A DNA stretch of 64,000 bases from Umezawaea sp049997955 (GTDB lineage Bacteria > Actinomycetota > Actinomycetes > Mycobacteriales > Pseudonocardiaceae). Of the stretch, positions 52,398 through 61,797 are shown one piece after another. The stretch lies in assembly GCA_049997955.1 (NCBI GenBank), contig JAEBDY010000003.1:124001-188000 (forward strand), in the 5' to 3' direction. A model generated the notes under the pieces. That model worked only from the letters and a program-made list of their open reading frames with translations. It did not search any database and was not told where the DNA came from. Both the position numbers and the translations under genes were made by a program. The first letter of the stretch is position 1. Every line of letters starts with the position of its first letter.

Positions 52398-52898
52398 CTA
52401 GATGTCGGCCCGACCATCCACGAGCCACTCCAGCTCGGTGGTCCACTCCAGCTCCCCGACGTCCACCAGGCTCGGCTCCTGCCCGAGCGGCATGACCTCC
52501 TGCGTGTACCGCAGGAACTGCTCCACCCAGGTGACCGACAGCCGCAGCGTCAGGTCCCCGGCGGCGGAGTCCAGTTCCAGCGACGTCACCAGCCCGTGCC
52601 GAACCCGCACGTCCCCGATCCCGCCGCCGTCGACCAGCAGTTCCCGCGCGAACACCCACTCCGCGGCTTCGCCGGTCTCGTCGTCGTGCACGAGCAGCGT
52701 GATCGCGTACGGGTCGGTGGTGTTCCAGCTGAGGGAGGCGAGCGATCCTGACCTGGACCGCCCTTCGCCACCCCGCTCGGTGATGGCCGTCTTGGTCGTG
52801 GTCCCGGTGACGCAGTGGCGGTCGTCGATGCCGAAGCGGCACAGCCACTGGTGAGCGTCGCCTTCACGGTGCTGGTACGCGTGAGGGTCGTCGATCAT
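52398..52898 (-). CDS. SsgA/SsgB-like sporulation and cell division protein
   Basis: A 166-residue protein of the SsgA-like family, which guides FtsZ and septum placement in sporulating actinomycetes. Family text: LSWNTTDPYAITLLVH, AAEWVFARELLVDGGGIGDVRV and FLRYTQEVMPLGQE. GGAAGGA precedes ATG 52898. The family is found only in actinobacteria with complex growth, which supports the taxonomic call. Confidence 0.88.
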   Translation of the reverse strand: MIDDPHAYQHREGDAHQWLCRFGIDDRHCVTGTTTKTAITERGGEGRSRSGSLASLSWNTTDPYAITLLVHDDETGEAAEWVFARELLVDGGGIGDVRVRHGLVTSLELDSAAGDLTLRLSVTWVEQFLRYTQEVMPLGQEPSLVDVGELEWTTELEWLVDGRADI

Positions 52899-53136
52899 GG
52901 GGTCCGTCCTTCCGGGCGAGGAGCAGCGAGCTGTTCTCTACCCTCAAGACGCATGGGGTTCCTCCAGGGTGCGTCCCGTGATCTAAACGCGATGAAACTC
53001 AGGGGCAATAGGGGTTCGGTAGGGGTTGTTCGGACTTGGTGGAATAGCTGTCTAGCTGCGGTTTCACGGAAAACTCATCACCAGGTCACAACTTGGTGAA
53101 TCGGCATCCGGAATGCCGTGGAAAGACGTGGACCGA

Positions 53137-54669
53137 CTAACCGATCGGTCTGGGGTGCGCCAGTTGTTCGTTCATGATGAGGAACGCACCCAGCCCGTGG
53201 AAGTCGTTCACCGCCCGGTGCCGATCGAGGTAGTACCGCTCGTTCCCCACGTTGGTCCCGACCACGATGCCGCTCACCTGAGCCCGTCCGTCGGAGCCGA
53301 CGGACGTCCGCTCCAACACCCCCCGGTACCCCTTCGCCGCCACCGGCAGGTACGCCCGGTCCAGGTGCCCCCGCTGCACGGCCCGCGAGATCGTGTACGC
53401 GTACATGCTCGAACACGACGTCTCGGTCCAGTTCCCCGCCAGAGCGGGCTTCGTCGGAAGCTGGAACCACCGACCGCTCGCCGGGTCCTGCCAACGCCGG
53501 TACCCGTCCGCCAGGTGCCGGACGATCCCCTGCAACGCCGCCCGGTTGGGATGCGCGCCGGGCAGCACGTCCAGCACGTCCACGGTCGCCATGCCGAACC
53601 ACCCGACAGCCCGGCACCACACCTCGGGCGACGTCCCCGAGACGGGATCGGCCCAGCCCTGCCCGCGGGTCTCGTCGTAGGCGTGGAACAGCATCCCGTC
53701 CGGCGACCTCAGGTGGCCGAAGTACGTGATCAACTGCCGGGAGGCCTCGTCGAAAGCGGCGGACCCGTCCCCGACCCGCGCCCCGTACCGGGCCAGGAAA
53801 GGCTGCGCCATGAACACGCCGTCGGCCCACAACTGCCCGGTGAACGCCGTGTTGTGGATCAGCCCGCCGTCCGACGTGCGCGGGTAGGAGGACAGCCGCT
53901 GCCGGATCCGCGTGGCCGCGAGCGCGTACCGGGCCTCGCCGGTCTCGCCGGAGAGCACCAGGAACACGTTGCCCGCCAGCATGCTGTCCAGGTCGTTGTA
54001 CGGGTTCCCGGTGCTCCCGTCCGGCCGCACCTTCGCGTCGCCCCAGGCCTTCAGGTAGTCCAGGTAGCGCGGCTCGCCGGTCCGCTCGTGCACCAGGTGC
54101 ACCCCGTACAGGAACAGGGCGTCCGTGTAGCCCAGCCCGAGGGAGGTCGCGGGCCGTCGGGCGATCGTGGAGTCGACCACCGCCCTCGACCAGTCATCGG
54201 GGGCGGGCGCCACGATCCCGTTGTCCACCACCACCGAGTCCAGGTTCGGGCCGCCGTCCGCGGTCGTGGCCACGACGCGCACCACGTTCGCGCCCGCGGC
54301 CAGCCGAACGCCGACACCGCGGGTCACCCACGACGTCCACGCGCCGGTGCCGGGGAACGACACCCCGTCGAAGGCCACGGCCCCGTTCACCTCGACCCGC
54401 AGCGGCCGGTCCGCCGAGGTCCCGTTCGCGTACCGGAAGACGAGGTCGTGGTCACCGGCCACGGCCGCCCGCACGGCGAACTCGACCGCGCTGCCCGGCA
54501 CGTTGTCGAAGTTCACGAACCCCGATCCGGTGAACCCGGCGTGGTTCGACTCCACGACGCCCAGCGTCCGGGTCGCGTGCTCCGCCTCGTAGGCGGTGGT
54601 CGCCGCGGAAGCCGGGACGGCGACCAGGGAGAGCGCCAACGCCGCCACCAGACCGGTCGTCACGCGCAC
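53137..54669 (-). CDS. Secreted GH105-type unsaturated glucuronyl/rhamnogalacturonyl hydrolase with CBM35-like domain
   Basis: A 510-residue exported enzyme: signal peptide (VRVTTGLVAALALSLVAVPA to SA), a CBM6/35-like domain (YEAEHATRTLGVVESNHAGF to DSVVV, about 25-155), then an (alpha/alpha)6 catalytic domain with YTDALFLYGVHLV, NTAFTGQLWADGVFMAQPFLARY and SPEVWCRAVGWFGMATVDVL. These match GH88/GH105 hydrolases, which remove unsaturated uronic acid from pectin fragments. GTG 54669 gives a good signal peptide; GTG 54663 with a GTGA overlap is an alternative. It is the second gene of an operon with the GH97 enzyme. Confidence 0.87.
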   Translation of the reverse strand: MRVTTGLVAALALSLVAVPASAATTAYEAEHATRTLGVVESNHAGFTGSGFVNFDNVPGSAVEFAVRAAVAGDHDLVFRYANGTSADRPLRVEVNGAVAFDGVSFPGTGAWTSWVTRGVGVRLAAGANVVRVVATTADGGPNLDSVVVDNGIVAPAPDDWSRAVVDSTIARRPATSLGLGYTDALFLYGVHLVHERTGEPRYLDYLKAWGDAKVRPDGSTGNPYNDLDSMLAGNVFLVLSGETGEARYALAATRIRQRLSSYPRTSDGGLIHNTAFTGQLWADGVFMAQPFLARYGARVGDGSAAFDEASRQLITYFGHLRSPDGMLFHAYDETRGQGWADPVSGTSPEVWCRAVGWFGMATVDVLDVLPGAHPNRAALQGIVRHLADGYRRWQDPASGRWFQLPTKPALAGNWTETSCSSMYAYTISRAVQRGHLDRAYLPVAAKGYRGVLERTSVGSDGRAQVSGIVVGTNVGNERYYLDRHRAVNDFHGLGAFLIMNEQLAHPRPIG

Positions 54670-57275
54670 GCGATCCTCGCCTCGATCCAGTCGGCGTGGT
54701 CGAAGTTCTTGCCGTCGCCCGCGTCGGTGACGCGCAGGCTCAGCATCCGCACCCCGCTGACGTCGACCGACACAGCGCGCGCGGCGGTCTTCTCCCGCAC
54801 GACCCCGCTGTCGTGGAGCAGCCGGTCGTCGCCGTACACCTGGAACACCACCGACCCGACCTCCGTCGTCTCGTCGTCCAGCCCGATCCCGGCGGTGAAC
54901 GTCGAGCACCGGCGGCCGGCGTACACCGACACCTCCGACGCCGCGTGCGCCCCGATCCCCTTGGCGTAGGCCACACCGCCGACCCGCAGGGCGGCGCCGT
55001 CACCACCGGAGCTCTCGCCGTTGGAGCGGTCCCGCTCGACCGGCCCCCACCCGTTGCCCTCGCTCATGAACGGCAGGTCGCTGACGTACGACGTCCCGCC
55101 GGGCACGGTCGGCGGGACGAACACCCGCACCGCCTTCTCCACGTGCGTCCGCTCGGCGTTGAACTCCGCGAACACCGGCACGTCCACGAACCCGTGCGGG
55201 CTCTGCTCGCCGACCCGCAACGTCCAGCGGCCGGTCATCGTCTCGCCCGGCAGCAGCATCCCGCGCCGCACCGGCAGCCCGGTCACCGTCCACCCGGACG
55301 GGGCGGTCGTGGTGAGCACGGGATCGGTCAGGGCGCTGGTGCCGGTGTTGGTGAAGGACCCGGTCACGTCGAACGCGGTGCCCTTCGCGGCGTCGAACTC
55401 CTGGGCGGGCGTGACCGTCAACGACGTCGTCGGCACCTGCTTGACCGGCTGGTCGCACGTGGTGCGGCCCGCCTGGTTCGGGCAGGCGACCGCGGCGAAC
55501 CCGCCGTTGCGCGGCACCGGCACGGACAGGGTGGACGTCGAGCGCACGACCTGGCTGGACCGCAGCACGTCCCCGCGCGTCGCCGCGGTGTTGTCGCGGA
55601 CGACCTCCACGAGCCACTCGCCGGTGCCGAGGAACGACAGCGGCGCGGTGACCGTGCGGGCGTCGCCGACCGAGATCGCGCCGACGAACCAGCGGTCGCC
55701 ACTGCGCCGCGCCATCACCGTGCCGGTGTCGGGGGTGCCGCCGACCAGCCGCGTGTCGTCCCACGCCGCGGGCACCTGGTTGAGGAACCGCAACGCCTGC
55801 GGCCGTGCCTGGTAGGCCTCCGGCTTGTCCGCGAAGTGCGTCCAGCCCGACTCGTAGACCACCGGCAGCGCCACCTCGTGCGCGACCGACGCCTCCTTGG
55901 TGCCGACGTCGAGCGACACCGGCGTGTAGTCCATCGAGCCGACCACGTTGCGGGTGAACGCCTGCACCGGGTTGTTCGCCGCCGCGGGCTGGTTCTCCGC
56001 GCCCCGCACGGCCTCCATCGTCATGACGTGCGGCCACGTCCGCGCCAGCCCGTGCGGGATCGTCGAGCCGTGGAAGTTCACCATCAGGCGCAGCTCGGCC
56101 GTCTTGGCCAGCACCGCGTCGTACCACTGGTACCGCTCACGCGAGTCCGACTCCATGAAGTCCAGCTTCACGCCCTTCACGCCCCAGTCGCGGATCCGCG
56201 GCAGCACGGTGTCCCGCTCGGCGGCCGTGTCCAGCGCGGTCCAGTGCAGCCACAGCAGGACGTCCACGCCCTTGGCGCGGGCGTACCGCGTCAGCTCCGG
56301 CGCCCACGACGCGCTCCACCCCTCGTCCACCAGCACGAACGGCCACCCGTTGCGCGCCGCGAAGTCCACGTACGCCTTCTGCCGCTCGAAGTTGCCGGGA
56401 CTGGAGTTCTCGCTCAGCCACGACCACGCCACCTTGCCCGGCTTGACCCACGACGTGTCCGCGATCTTCGACGGCGGCGCGAGGTCGTCCACCAGCGTCG
56501 ATCCCGTCACCGTCGCCAGACCGCCGATGATCGCCGTCCGCCACGGCGTCCGCAGCTCGCCGCTCGACGTCACCTGCTCGTCGGCCAGCACCACCTGGTA
56601 CGTCCCGGAACCACCGGCGTGCCGCAGCTTCGAGCCGGGGTAGCGGCCGTCCACATCGGACTCGGTCAGCAGCGCGTAGTCCTCGCCGACCTGGAACAGC
56701 GACGGGTTCCCGTAGTCCCCGGCCGCCGCGCCGCCCGCAGTGGTCCGCACCCGGCTCGCCTCGTACCAGGCGTTGTACGGCAGCAGCCACGCGGGCGCGG
56801 ACGTGGGCACCGCGAACGCCGAAGCTTCGCCGGTCACCGTCACCGGTCCCGGCACCACGTACCGGTACGCCACCCCGTCCGCCGCGACCCGCACGACCAG
56901 GTCGATCCGCGCCCCGGCCGCGGTCGCGAACGCCAACCGCGCCTCGTTCCCGCCGACGGACCTGGTGCGCCGCTTCCCGGTGGTCATCGCGTACTGCTCG
57001 GACACCACCCGGTCGGTCCGGCTCACGAACCGCAACCCGCGCGTCAGGTCCGCGGCCACCGTCCGCAACCCGACCGGCGCGGGCGAGAGCACCGCCCGCC
57101 CCGACCGCGTCACCCCCAACGACAGCGCACCGGCCCCGTCGAGCGCCACGGTGGCCGCCAACGACGACCCGGACACGACCCACCGGTCGGCGGGCTGCGC
57201 GTGCGCGGCGAACGGTGTCGTCGAGGACACCAGCGCGAGCAGCACGACCACGATCCACGGCTTGGACGACGTCAT
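54660..57275 (-). CDS. Secreted GH97 glycoside hydrolase with NEW3 and NPCBM domains
   Basis: An 871-residue exported enzyme. After a signal peptide (KPWIVVVLLALVSSTTPFAA) comes a GH97 N-domain, then a (beta/alpha)8 barrel with LVDEGWSASWAPEL and GVKGVKLDFMESDS. This aspartate is where the retaining (alpha-galactosidase-like) GH97 enzymes carry the nucleophile. A middle C-domain follows, then a NEW3 alpha-galactosidase-associated domain (SLTVTPAQEFDA to VPVFAEFN) and a C-terminal NPCBM galactose-binding domain (GESSGGDGAALRVGGVAYAKG to ARIACA). A GGAGG site precedes ATG 57275, with a CebR-like operator about 40 bases upstream. Exact sugar specificity is not certain. Confidence 0.88.
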   Translation of the reverse strand: MTSSKPWIVVVLLALVSSTTPFAAHAQPADRWVVSGSSLAATVALDGAGALSLGVTRSGRAVLSPAPVGLRTVAADLTRGLRFVSRTDRVVSEQYAMTTGKRRTRSVGGNEARLAFATAAGARIDLVVRVAADGVAYRYVVPGPVTVTGEASAFAVPTSAPAWLLPYNAWYEASRVRTTAGGAAAGDYGNPSLFQVGEDYALLTESDVDGRYPGSKLRHAGGSGTYQVVLADEQVTSSGELRTPWRTAIIGGLATVTGSTLVDDLAPPSKIADTSWVKPGKVAWSWLSENSSPGNFERQKAYVDFAARNGWPFVLVDEGWSASWAPELTRYARAKGVDVLLWLHWTALDTAAERDTVLPRIRDWGVKGVKLDFMESDSRERYQWYDAVLAKTAELRLMVNFHGSTIPHGLARTWPHVMTMEAVRGAENQPAAANNPVQAFTRNVVGSMDYTPVSLDVGTKEASVAHEVALPVVYESGWTHFADKPEAYQARPQALRFLNQVPAAWDDTRLVGGTPDTGTVMARRSGDRWFVGAISVGDARTVTAPLSFLGTGEWLVEVVRDNTAATRGDVLRSSQVVRSTSTLSVPVPRNGGFAAVACPNQAGRTTCDQPVKQVPTTSLTVTPAQEFDAAKGTAFDVTGSFTNTGTSALTDPVLTTTAPSGWTVTGLPVRRGMLLPGETMTGRWTLRVGEQSPHGFVDVPVFAEFNAERTHVEKAVRVFVPPTVPGGTSYVSDLPFMSEGNGWGPVERDRSNGESSGGDGAALRVGGVAYAKGIGAHAASEVSVYAGRRCSTFTAGIGLDDETTEVGSVVFQVYGDDRLLHDSGVVREKTAARAVSVDVSGVRMLSLRVTDAGDGKNFDHADWIEARIACA

Positions 57276-57313
57276 TGTCAGACCTCCGGGCGCATCTCGG
57301 TGCAGGGGAAGGT

Positions 57314-57325
57314 GAGAGCGCTCCC
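57314..57325 (-). promoter_or_regulatory. LacI/CebR-like operator upstream of the GH97-GH105 operon
   Basis: GGGAGCGCTCTC (minus strand) differs by one base from the 12-bp palindrome in the CebR-type box (GGGAGCGCTCCC) found before sugar-degradation genes in actinomycetes. It lies 39-50 bases upstream of ATG 57275, a natural repressor site. Confidence 0.55.
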
Positions 57326-57927
57326 TTGATCGTGTCGGCGAGCCCGCGGGCGGGTCAAGCGTGCCAATGGTTATTTGCAGGACAGGATTTGTCCGGACCA
57401 TTCCGTCCCAGGGTCTTGACCGCCCGTCCTCCAGCGGGTACAAATCAGTCCACTGTGGACCGTTCGTTCCTTCCGTCGCGCTTGTGCTGTTCGGCACTCG
57501 TGGTACGAGGGTGATCTCGACCGTTCGGCACGGGTTGGGGTCGACGCCTCCGACGGGTCGCGAAGTTGATCACTCAATGTGTTCGGCGGATCGCGTGGGA
57601 GGTGGGTGCCATCCGGTGCGCCGAGCGAGGGGCATTCCGCTCGTCTCGAGTATGCGCACCGGGTTGGACGTGGGAAATCTCGCCATATCACTCGGTGGTG
57701 GCCATCGATGTTCTGTGGTGATATTCGGAGCTTTGACAACGGCAATCGGCTACGCACGGTAGTGGATATAGGTTTATTCCATCGGGCGGGTGCACCTGAT
57801 TTTGGTAGTCGGCGGGTTGATATGTATCACTCTGTCACCTGTCAGTGCGCCAGGAGCGTAACGCCATGCGGCGGACTGCGACATACATGTTGCAATGTGG
57901 CAGTCGGCACCCTTGCGGAGGATCAAG
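57326..57927. other. Divergent intergenic region
   Basis: About 600 bases between the GH97 operon and the XRE regulator. No reading frame here looks coding. The right half is clearly richer in A+T than the cluster to the left, with several possible promoters for the regulator (for example TATAGG near 57768). Confidence 0.4.
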
Positions 57928-58797
57928 ATGAGTCAACGCGACACCCCCATCGTCCATCGGCAGCGCCTGCGGGCGGAGCTGAAGCGGCTTCGAGAGGGCG
58001 TCCCGTTGACCCAGCAGGCCGTCGCGGACCATCTCGAATGGTCGGTGTCAAAAATTCAGCGGATCGAGAACGGCTTCACGAACGTGGGTGTCACGGACCT
58101 GCGTGCGCTGCTCTCCCTTTACGATGTCACGGACGAGGGCAAGGTTCACAAGCTTCTCGAAGCGGCGCGCGCGAGCAAGAAGAGCTCGTGGTGGACGCCC
58201 TTCCGTCCGCACATCGCTCCGCAGCTCTACTTCTTCCTCGGTTACGAGGCTTCGGCGTCGAGGATCCGCCAGTTCCAGACGATGACGATCCCCGGTCTGC
58301 TCCAGACGCAGGCCTACACCGAGTCGATCTCCAGGGCGTGGGGTAACGACGAGGAGGCGGTCGCACGTGGGGTGTCCATCAGGATGAACCGTCAGAAGAT
58401 CGTCAACGCCGATGGCCCCATCATGGAGTTCTACCTCGACGAGGCGGTCTTGCGGCGTCAGGTGGGCAGTGCGGCGGAAATGGACGTGCAACTGCGGAAG
58501 GTCGTGGATGTCGCGCAATTAGACAACGTCACCATTCGGGTCGTTCCCTTCGATTCACTCATTCATCCGGGGCTGAAGGGACCGTTCTCTCTTCTGTACC
58601 TGTCGGAGTTGCCGGACGAGTTTATCGTTGTTCTCGAAGAGCCGCTCCGCGACGTTTTGATTCGTGATGACGAAGCCGAAGCTCAAGAGTATTTGAAGAA
58701 CTTCGACAAGTTGGACAAGGTTGCACTTTCTGAGGATTCTTCGCTAGCCTTGATTGAGCGCATGATGTGCGAGCCGCCGCTTCATCGCAATGCCTGA
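57928..58797 (+). CDS. XRE-family regulator with DUF5753 domain
   Basis: A 289-residue regulator: an N-terminal helix-turn-helix (LRAELKRLREGVPLTQQAVADHL, SVSKIQRIENG) and a DUF5753 ligand-type domain (IRQFQTMTIPGLLQTQAYT, IHPGLKGPFSLLYL, RDVLIRDD). GGAGGATC precedes ATG 57928. The gene carries a TTA codon (58519-58521) and uses more A/T-ending codons than its neighbours, hinting at a different history or low expression. A DUF397 gene lies 249 bases downstream, the usual partner for this family, often a small antagonist. Confidence 0.92.
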   Translation: MSQRDTPIVHRQRLRAELKRLREGVPLTQQAVADHLEWSVSKIQRIENGFTNVGVTDLRALLSLYDVTDEGKVHKLLEAARASKKSSWWTPFRPHIAPQLYFFLGYEASASRIRQFQTMTIPGLLQTQAYTESISRAWGNDEEAVARGVSIRMNRQKIVNADGPIMEFYLDEAVLRRQVGSAAEMDVQLRKVVDVAQLDNVTIRVVPFDSLIHPGLKGPFSLLYLSELPDEFIVVLEEPLRDVLIRDDEAEAQEYLKNFDKLDKVALSEDSSLALIERMMCEPPLHRNA

Positions 58798-59046
58798 TTG
58801 TCGAGTCGGCAAAAGCTGTCGTCTGAACGGGTGATGGTGTCGCGTCATACGGTCGAGTGATTTTCTGCATTAATGCGGAGATCGTTCCTGCCGGTTTGGG
58901 AATGGATTTCCTATTCCCCCCATTGGCGGTAGAAGGTATGGGCGTCTGAGGTTACCTTTGGTGCGGATGCCTTTCCGGTAGCGGTCCGGGGCGATCAACT
59001 CGATTCCCCATGCGCCCCCGGCGGTGTCGGTGTGGGAGGGGGCGAC

Positions 59047-59274
59047 GTGGAGCGGTCGAGTGGACTTCGGCTCGTCGAAGTCGATCGTGGTGGACTTGCC
59101 TGGTACCGGAGTTCCGCGTGCAACGGCAACACGAGCGGTCAGGTGTGCCTGGAGGTGGCTCGCCTCTCCGAACGGGTGCACGTTCGGTGTTCGAGGCTGC
59201 CGAGCGTGCCGCCACTCGTGTTCACGGACAGGTCGTGGTCGGCCTTCGTGTGCAGGGCCAAAACCCTTTCGTAG
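59047..59274 (+). CDS. DUF397 domain small protein
   Basis: A 75-residue protein. LAWYRSSACNGNTSGQVCLEVARL followed by VHVRCSRLPSVPPLVFTDRSW is read as the DUF397 pattern (W-x-K-S-S-x-S, C-V-E-V-A, V-R-D-S-K, then P-x-L-x-F-x-x-x-W). The usual RDSKDP reads RCSRLPS, so it is a divergent member. GTG 59047 has GGGAGGGGG upstream. DUF397 proteins normally accompany XRE-DUF5753 regulators like the one at 57928. It overlaps other open frames of no recognisable content. Confidence 0.65.
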   Translation: MERSSGLRLVEVDRGGLAWYRSSACNGNTSGQVCLEVARLSERVHVRCSRLPSVPPLVFTDRSWSAFVCRAKTLS

Positions 59275-59740
59275 TTCGACGTCGCGGAAGTTGGTGTGTT
59301 CCGACTCGCTTCGACGAGTCCTTGGTTCGGTCTGCCGTGACTTTGCCCGGCGATGAGATGAGTCCGGTCAGGCGAAGTGGGCGCGTCCATTTGGATGACC
59401 CCGGATATAGCTCGTGGTAACTGGGCATCCGGCGGATGGCGTAGTGCGGGCCTTGAATGTGCGGAGTTCATCCAACCGCGTTTTCGCGGTGTCTCTCGGA
59501 GCGCTCCGCGCTCCCGCGTGCTTTTAAGCTTTTGTTCGAACTTTGTCAAATCGGGTCTTCAGGCATCCTCGATGCCGATCCGACAAGGTAGAACGATCGT
59601 TCCGGACAAACGTGAATGAATCTCGCCGACACATGGCGGTGATCCGATAGGTTTTTTTGTCTAGACCATTGGTGCCGGTGGCGCGGCCAAAGGGATGCTG
59701 TTGCGACATTCGATCCGCCGCGTGCAAAACTGACGCAGGC

Positions 59741-59759
59741 GATCTGCTGACAGCAGATC
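59741..59759. promoter_or_regulatory. Perfect palindrome, candidate operator
   Basis: GATCTGCTG-A-CAGCAGATC is a 9-1-9 perfect palindrome in the otherwise gene-poor stretch 59275-60106. It lies 24 bases before a 29-codon reading frame (59784) and about 350 bases before the SEFIR gene. Confidence 0.5.
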
Positions 59760-59783
59760 GAGGCGATCGAAGGGTGGGGCGTG

Positions 59784-59873
59784 ATGCGGGTGTCAGGACC
59801 GTTGAACCCGATGGGCCAGGGGTTCGAGGCTCCCGCCGGGCTTGACGACTGGTGGCGATTAGCCGACCGCTGA
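59784..59873 (+). CDS. Possible 29-residue peptide
   Basis: ATG 59784 is preceded by AAGGGTGGGG and directs a 29-residue peptide ending GLDDWWRLADR. A perfect palindrome lies just upstream. There is no family match that I know, so it may be chance. The rest of 59275-60106 shows no gene. Confidence 0.25.
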   Translation: MRVSGPLNPMGQGFEAPAGLDDWWRLADR

Positions 59874-60106
59874 CGTCGTTCCCAGCATGCCCTCAGCTTG
59901 AGGCTGAGTTCCACCTGCTTTCCGGTACGGCACGCGCCGTACGCGGCCGTTGACACCCTGTCCAGACCGGACGAGGTCAAGCGGACCGACTCGCAGTCGC
60001 CCCAGCATTCCTGCCATGGGTGATGGACCCGCACCGCCCGCGCTCTTCGGGGTGAGTGCGTCGGCCGACCGCACAAGTGCGATCGCACCGCTTCAGGAGG
60101 AAACCA

Positions 60107-61789
60107 GTGGGGGCCAACCCCTCCTACGTCCGCTCGTCGAAGTTCTTCCTGTCGTACGCCCACGACAAGGAGGGCAAGGAGCTCGCCGCCTTCCTGTACG
60201 TCATGCTCAAGGCCAGCGGGTTCACCGTGGTGTGGGACGGCCAGATGACGTTCGACAACCCCGCCTCCAAGGCGGAGTGGATCGTCAACGCGATCAACGA
60301 GTGCGTGGTGATCTGCGTGCTCTCGCCGGACTACGTGCGCCGTTTCGGGCGTGGTGACTCCTCCCCGGACCGCAAGGGTGTCCTGTTCGAGGGCCGCCAC
60401 ATCATGGAGAAGTACTACAACCACACCGAGTCGAACGGCTGTCCGGTCGTCGTGGTCGCTCGACCGGACTTCTCAGCGGATCTGCTGCCCTACGGCCTCA
60501 GAGGATTGGTGATCTCCCGCATCAACCCGCTGACGGTGGGAGGTGGAGACCCTTTCGTGCGGCGCCTGTCGGGCCTGCACGCGGCTCCCGTCCTCCTGTC
60601 GGTTCCGGCTGACGACGCCGTCCACCGGGCCGTCGTGGCGGATGCTCAGCCGACTGGGAACCGACCGTTGACTGAACTGCTCCGGAGCCTCGAGGTGGTG
60701 TTCCCCGGTACGGTCGAAGCCGGTGACCTGGTCCGCGAGTGGATCGCGGTTGCTCGAGCTTCGCCAGGGGGGACCGACTTCACCCGTGCCTTCCCGGCCG
60801 TGGTGCGCATTGTGAAGTTCGCGGGTGACGTCCGTCTCGCCGCCGAAGTGGCTGACCTGTGCCTCGCCGCGCTGACTGGTGATGAACTCCTCAAGTGGGA
60901 GAAGAAGATGAGGGCCGAGGTGCTCATCTCGATGAAGTGTTGGCAGCTGCGCAGGGAGGGGAAGTTGCGGGCCGCATTGACCGCGGTCGGAGAGGGACTG
61001 ACCCTGGCCAGGGAGTGCCGGGCCGCCCACCTCGTCGCGCTGGGGGAGGGAAGTCTCGGCCGGGTACACCGCGGCTTGGCCGAGGTCGCCGAGTCCGGTG
61101 ATCTCCGACGGCACTTGGACGACGCGGTGAGGTTCACCAGCAAGGCCATCGAGGCGTTCAAGGGCATGGGCCAGCACGACGAGGAAGTCGGGGTCTACTG
61201 CAACGTGCTCGCAAGGGTGTACTTCACCAGGCGCAGGCTCCTCGGCGAGCGCAAGTCGTTGTCCAGGGCGAGCGGGTTCGCGGACCTCGCGGCCGAATTC
61301 TTGCCCGAGGACCGGGTTCGGGAGTGCTTCGAACTCCGGATCCTGCGGGCCGAGATCGCCATGGCACGGCGATCTCCTCAGGAGGCACGGGAATACCTGA
61401 ACGGGGTGATCGCCGACCTGCGCGAACGGGAGTTCGACGGGGCTTCCTATACCGAACTCCTCGGCCGGGCGTACCAGGCGCGTGCGGAACTGCGCCGAAT
61501 CCGGCAGGGACGCGGTATGCCCGCGGACGTCGACGAGGCGCAGCGGATCTTCGAGGTGCTGGGTCTGGCGCACTCGGTCGCTGAGTGCGGCTGGCTCAGG
61601 ATCAAGGTCACGTCGTCTTGGCTGTCCGGTCGTGACATCCGGATCCTCGAACGCCTGTGCGCGGACGCGCGGGTGCGATTGGGGGCAGTCGACGAACGCC
61701 TCAGGCGGATCGAGCGGGGGATCAGGGGCAGTCGATCCAGGAAGGCCGAATGGCGGGATATCGTCGACCAGGTTCGCCGACGCGGATGA
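60107..61789 (+). CDS. SEFIR/TIR-like domain protein with TPR-like helical repeats
   Basis: A 560-residue protein. Residues 10 to about 160 form a SEFIR/TIR-like domain: SKFFLSYAHDKEGKELAAFL, the acidic VVWDGQMTF loop, AINECVVICVLSPDYV and RKGVLFEGRHI. The remainder (about 190-560) is helical with TPR-like hairpins (LGEGSLGRVHRGLAEVAE, VYCNVLARVYFTRRRLL). There is no NTPase or protease. GTG 60107 follows AGGAGG. Bacterial SEFIR/TIR proteins often act in signalling or anti-phage systems. It is convergent, nine bases apart, with an NB-ARC/TPR protein, which could be a functional neighbour. Confidence 0.83.
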   Translation: MGANPSYVRSSKFFLSYAHDKEGKELAAFLYVMLKASGFTVVWDGQMTFDNPASKAEWIVNAINECVVICVLSPDYVRRFGRGDSSPDRKGVLFEGRHIMEKYYNHTESNGCPVVVVARPDFSADLLPYGLRGLVISRINPLTVGGGDPFVRRLSGLHAAPVLLSVPADDAVHRAVVADAQPTGNRPLTELLRSLEVVFPGTVEAGDLVREWIAVARASPGGTDFTRAFPAVVRIVKFAGDVRLAAEVADLCLAALTGDELLKWEKKMRAEVLISMKCWQLRREGKLRAALTAVGEGLTLARECRAAHLVALGEGSLGRVHRGLAEVAESGDLRRHLDDAVRFTSKAIEAFKGMGQHDEEVGVYCNVLARVYFTRRRLLGERKSLSRASGFADLAAEFLPEDRVRECFELRILRAEIAMARRSPQEAREYLNGVIADLREREFDGASYTELLGRAYQARAELRRIRQGRGMPADVDEAQRIFEVLGLAHSVAECGWLRIKVTSSWLSGRDIRILERLCADARVRLGAVDERLRRIERGIRGSRSRKAEWRDIVDQVRRRG

Positions 61790-61797
61790 CCGGCTAG

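Noticed and set aside
54696..57329. Very long open frame (877 codons) on the plus strand, opposite the GH97 gene
   Set aside because: Its translation is rich in Arg, His and Pro with no domain text, a typical mirror of a high-GC gene on the other strand.
58870..59181. 103-codon minus-strand frame overlapping the DUF397 gene
   Set aside because: No recognisable domain; the DUF397 pattern on the plus strand is a better explanation of part of the same DNA.
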